This document shows, one piece after another, positions 6,383-7,086 of a stretch of DNA of 7,086 nt. The notes below the pieces were generated by a model that had not been told where the DNA came from, searched no databases, and worked only from the letters and a program-made list of their open reading frames with translations. Source of the stretch: Bacillota bacterium (GTDB taxonomy: Bacteria; Bacillota; Clostridia; Oscillospirales; Ethanoligenentaceae); contig JAEWAU010000098.1 of the NCBI GenBank assembly GCA_023391535.1, forward strand, positions 1-7,086. The letters run 5' to 3'. Both the position numbers and the translations under genes were made by a program. Positions within the stretch are counted from its first letter, which is position 1. The number at the start of each line of letters is the position of its first letter.

Positions 6383-6472
6383 CAGAATCCCCCTTATCCC
6401 ACTCGTCGTTTTTATGCGGCAGCCGCCGGCTGGGCTGCAGGCGGTGTGTATCCAGCGTCCCAAAGGAATAGA
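6383..6472 (-). other. glnA leader with a GC-rich hairpin
   Basis: The 90 bases between the small upstream gene and glnA. On the minus strand GCAGCC (6433-6438) pairs with GGCTGC (6419-6424) across an 8-base loop; overlapping sequence (GCGGCAGCCGC on the plus strand, 6416-6426) can form an alternative fold. No T-tract follows, so it is not an intrinsic terminator. I looked for the pair of hairpins with six-base A-x-x-G-x-x loops that ANTAR proteins recognise and did not find a convincing copy. I also see no good promoter here. Confidence 0.35.
6389..6395 (-). promoter_or_regulatory. Ribosome binding site that fixes the glnA start
   Basis: On the minus strand this reads AAGGGGG, 6 bases before ATG 6382. 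It supports 6382 over the upstream in-frame ATG at 6463, whose extra 27 residues do not resemble any glutamine synthetase N-terminus. Confidence 0.75.
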
Positions 6473-6826
6473 TTAAGCCCCATCGGCTTTGATTACAGCA
6501 GAAATCAGCAAAGAGGAGGTTTGTCCGTCCGCGCCGGTAAACGTCATGGCGTCCTGATACCCGGCAGAAAGCGGCACACGCAGATACGCACAGCGGCAGG
6601 GCGCTGCTTCGACGCTTTTGATCTGCTGTAGCGAGGTGATTTTCGCCTGTTCTCCCCAGTCGGCCCGCAGTTCCAGTTTAACCGTCTGCCCTAATTTTAC
6701 GCGCAGGATGCGGCCAAGCGGCCGTAATCCCCAAAAAACGTATCCGGCGAGCCGAGCCAGCGCGCCTCCCGCAATCAACCAACTCCGGCAATGGCGCATC
6801 CCCGCTTCCACCCAACCGTTCAGCAT
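6473..6826 (-). CDS. Small hypothetical protein, possibly membrane-anchored
   Basis: A 117-residue reading frame that I do not recognise. An N-terminal segment at about 16-34 ('SWLIAGGALARLAGYVFWGL') is hydrophobic but interrupted by R25, so it may be a weak membrane anchor or signal segment. The rest alternates hydrophobic and polar residues, as in a beta-rich domain (strands near 47-54, 61-66, 80-86, 92-97 and 103-113), with C77 and C79 close together. Support for a real gene: a well-spaced promoter just upstream (6862-6890) and the same strand as glnA, 90 bases away. Third codon positions are less G+C-rich than in glnA. The ATG at 6826 has no good ribosome site; the in-frame ATG at 6799 has GGTGG about 8 bases upstream and may be the true start, giving 108 residues. 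It may be cotranscribed with glnA. Confidence 0.55.
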   Translation of the reverse strand: MLNGWVEAGMRHCRSWLIAGGALARLAGYVFWGLRPLGRILRVKLGQTVKLELRADWGEQAKITSLQQIKSVEAAPCRCAYLRVPLSAGYQDAMTFTGADGQTSSLLISAVIKADGA

Positions 6827-6861
6827 TGCCGGAGCCGTGCGAAGTGAATTGCGTATTTCCT

Positions 6862-6890
6862 ATTTTATACGAATTTGCCGTTTCTGTAAA
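6862..6890 (-). promoter_or_regulatory. Sigma-A-like promoter for the small gene and probably glnA
   Basis: On the minus strand: -35 TTTACA (6885-6890), a 17-base spacer, and -10 TAAAAT (6862-6867). Each box matches consensus at five of six bases. The predicted start near 6855 lies 29 bases before ATG 6826 and 56 before ATG 6799. It is the best promoter I see on the minus strand and lies directly after the rRNA operon terminator, so it begins a new transcription unit. Confidence 0.7.
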
Positions 6891-6910
6891 GCGGCGCGGA
6901 TTTGGGGTTT

Positions 6911-6920
6911 TGCATATGCA
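6911..6920. repeat. 10-bp palindrome upstream of the promoter
   Basis: TGCATATGCA is a perfect palindrome between the 5S terminator and the promoter, about 20 bases upstream of the -35 box. It could be an operator half-pair or chance. Confidence 0.25.
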
Positions 6921-6956
6921 AAAAGAAGCCGCTCGTATAAAACGAACGGCTTCTTT
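6920..6956 (-). terminator. rRNA operon terminator
   Basis: On the minus strand AAAGAAGCCGTTCGT pairs with ACGAGCGGCTTCTTT (15 bp with one G-T pair) around a 5-base loop, followed by a T-run (complement of A at 6920-6924). It begins 8 bases after the predicted 3' end of 5S rRNA, as expected for the end of an rRNA operon. Confidence 0.9.
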
Positions 6957-6964
6957 GCTAAAGT

Positions 6965-7080
6965 GCCGGCACCGACCTATTTTCCCGGGCAGTCACCCGC
7001 CAAGTATCTTCGGCACCGATGAGCTTAACTTCCGTGTTCGGTATGGGAACGGGTGGAACCTCATCGTCATAGGCACCGGC
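6965..7080 (-). rRNA. rrf: 5S ribosomal RNA
   Basis: The minus strand carries the highly conserved 5S segment CCGAACACGGAAGTTAAG (plus positions 7024-7041) and the typical 'TGGCGGGTGACTGCCCGGGA' 3' region. The ends were set by helix I: GCCGGTGCC at the 5' end (7072-7080) pairs with GGTGCCGGC at the 3' end (6965-6973), with two G-U pairs, giving about 116 nucleotides. It should be the last gene of a 16S-23S-5S operon that continues beyond the right edge; the six bases 7081-7086 would be 23S-5S spacer. Ends may be off by one or two bases. Confidence 0.95.
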
Positions 7081-7086
7081 TGCGAA

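Noticed and set aside
6383..6463. N-terminal extension of glnA to the ATG at 6463
   Set aside because: The 27 extra residues match no glutamine synthetase N-terminus, and the strong ribosome site at 6389-6395 belongs to the ATG at 6382.
4439..6631. Very long plus-strand open frame (730 codons) opposite glnA and the ANTAR gene
   Set aside because: Its translation is His/Arg/Val/Ala-rich with no recognisable motif, and it is the mirror of strongly G+C-biased third codon positions on the minus strand. The minus strand carries unmistakable glnA and ANTAR motifs.
6618..7022. Plus-strand frame of 134 codons at the right end
   Set aside because: It runs antisense through the rRNA terminator and into the 5S rRNA gene, so it is not a protein gene.

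Overview
The window looks like chromosome from a G+C-rich Clostridia bacterium, most likely of the Oscillospiraceae/Ruminococcaceae type. The evidence is a Firmicutes-like 5S rRNA, a Bacillus-like type I-alpha glutamine synthetase, an ANTAR regulator directly after glnA, a DUF3006-type small protein, intrinsic terminators with T-tracts and sigma-A-like promoters. Taxonomy is inferred from gene content only.

Layout. Left part, plus strand: 1-102 is unassigned. A small DUF3006-like gene (103-366) follows. Next is a 444-base noncoding stretch with a palindrome, two hairpins (the second a textbook terminator at 538-578) and a promoter candidate at 651-679. That promoter precedes an exported sedolisin-type (S53) serine-carboxyl protease at 811-2115. 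A long perfect hairpin at 2150-2200 separates this gene from the convergent genes to its right and probably terminates from both sides.

Right part, minus strand, in transcription order from the right edge: the end of an rRNA operon (5S rRNA, 6965-7080) and its terminator (6920-6956); a well-formed promoter (6862-6890); a small unknown, possibly membrane-anchored protein (6473-6826); glnA (5063-6382, start corrected by its ribosome binding site); an ANTAR-domain regulator with a degenerate receiver (4406-4978); a C39-like cysteine-peptidase-fold protein of unknown role (3682-4335, TTG start); and aminopeptidase C / bleomycin hydrolase (2237-3589). All five protein genes point the same way with gaps of about 70-92 bases, and I see no convincing terminator between them. 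They may be one nitrogen-related transcription unit, although internal promoters cannot be excluded.

Working together (inference): the exported protease and the intracellular PepC fit peptide scavenging, glnA fits ammonia assimilation, and the ANTAR protein is a probable transcription antiterminator tied to nitrogen status. I see no mobile element, CRISPR array or obvious defence system. The points most worth a second look are unusual substitutions in the glutamine synthetase active site, the non-phosphorylatable receiver of the ANTAR protein, the sedolisin without a long propeptide, the C39-like orphan, and the small unknown gene between the rRNA operon and glnA.
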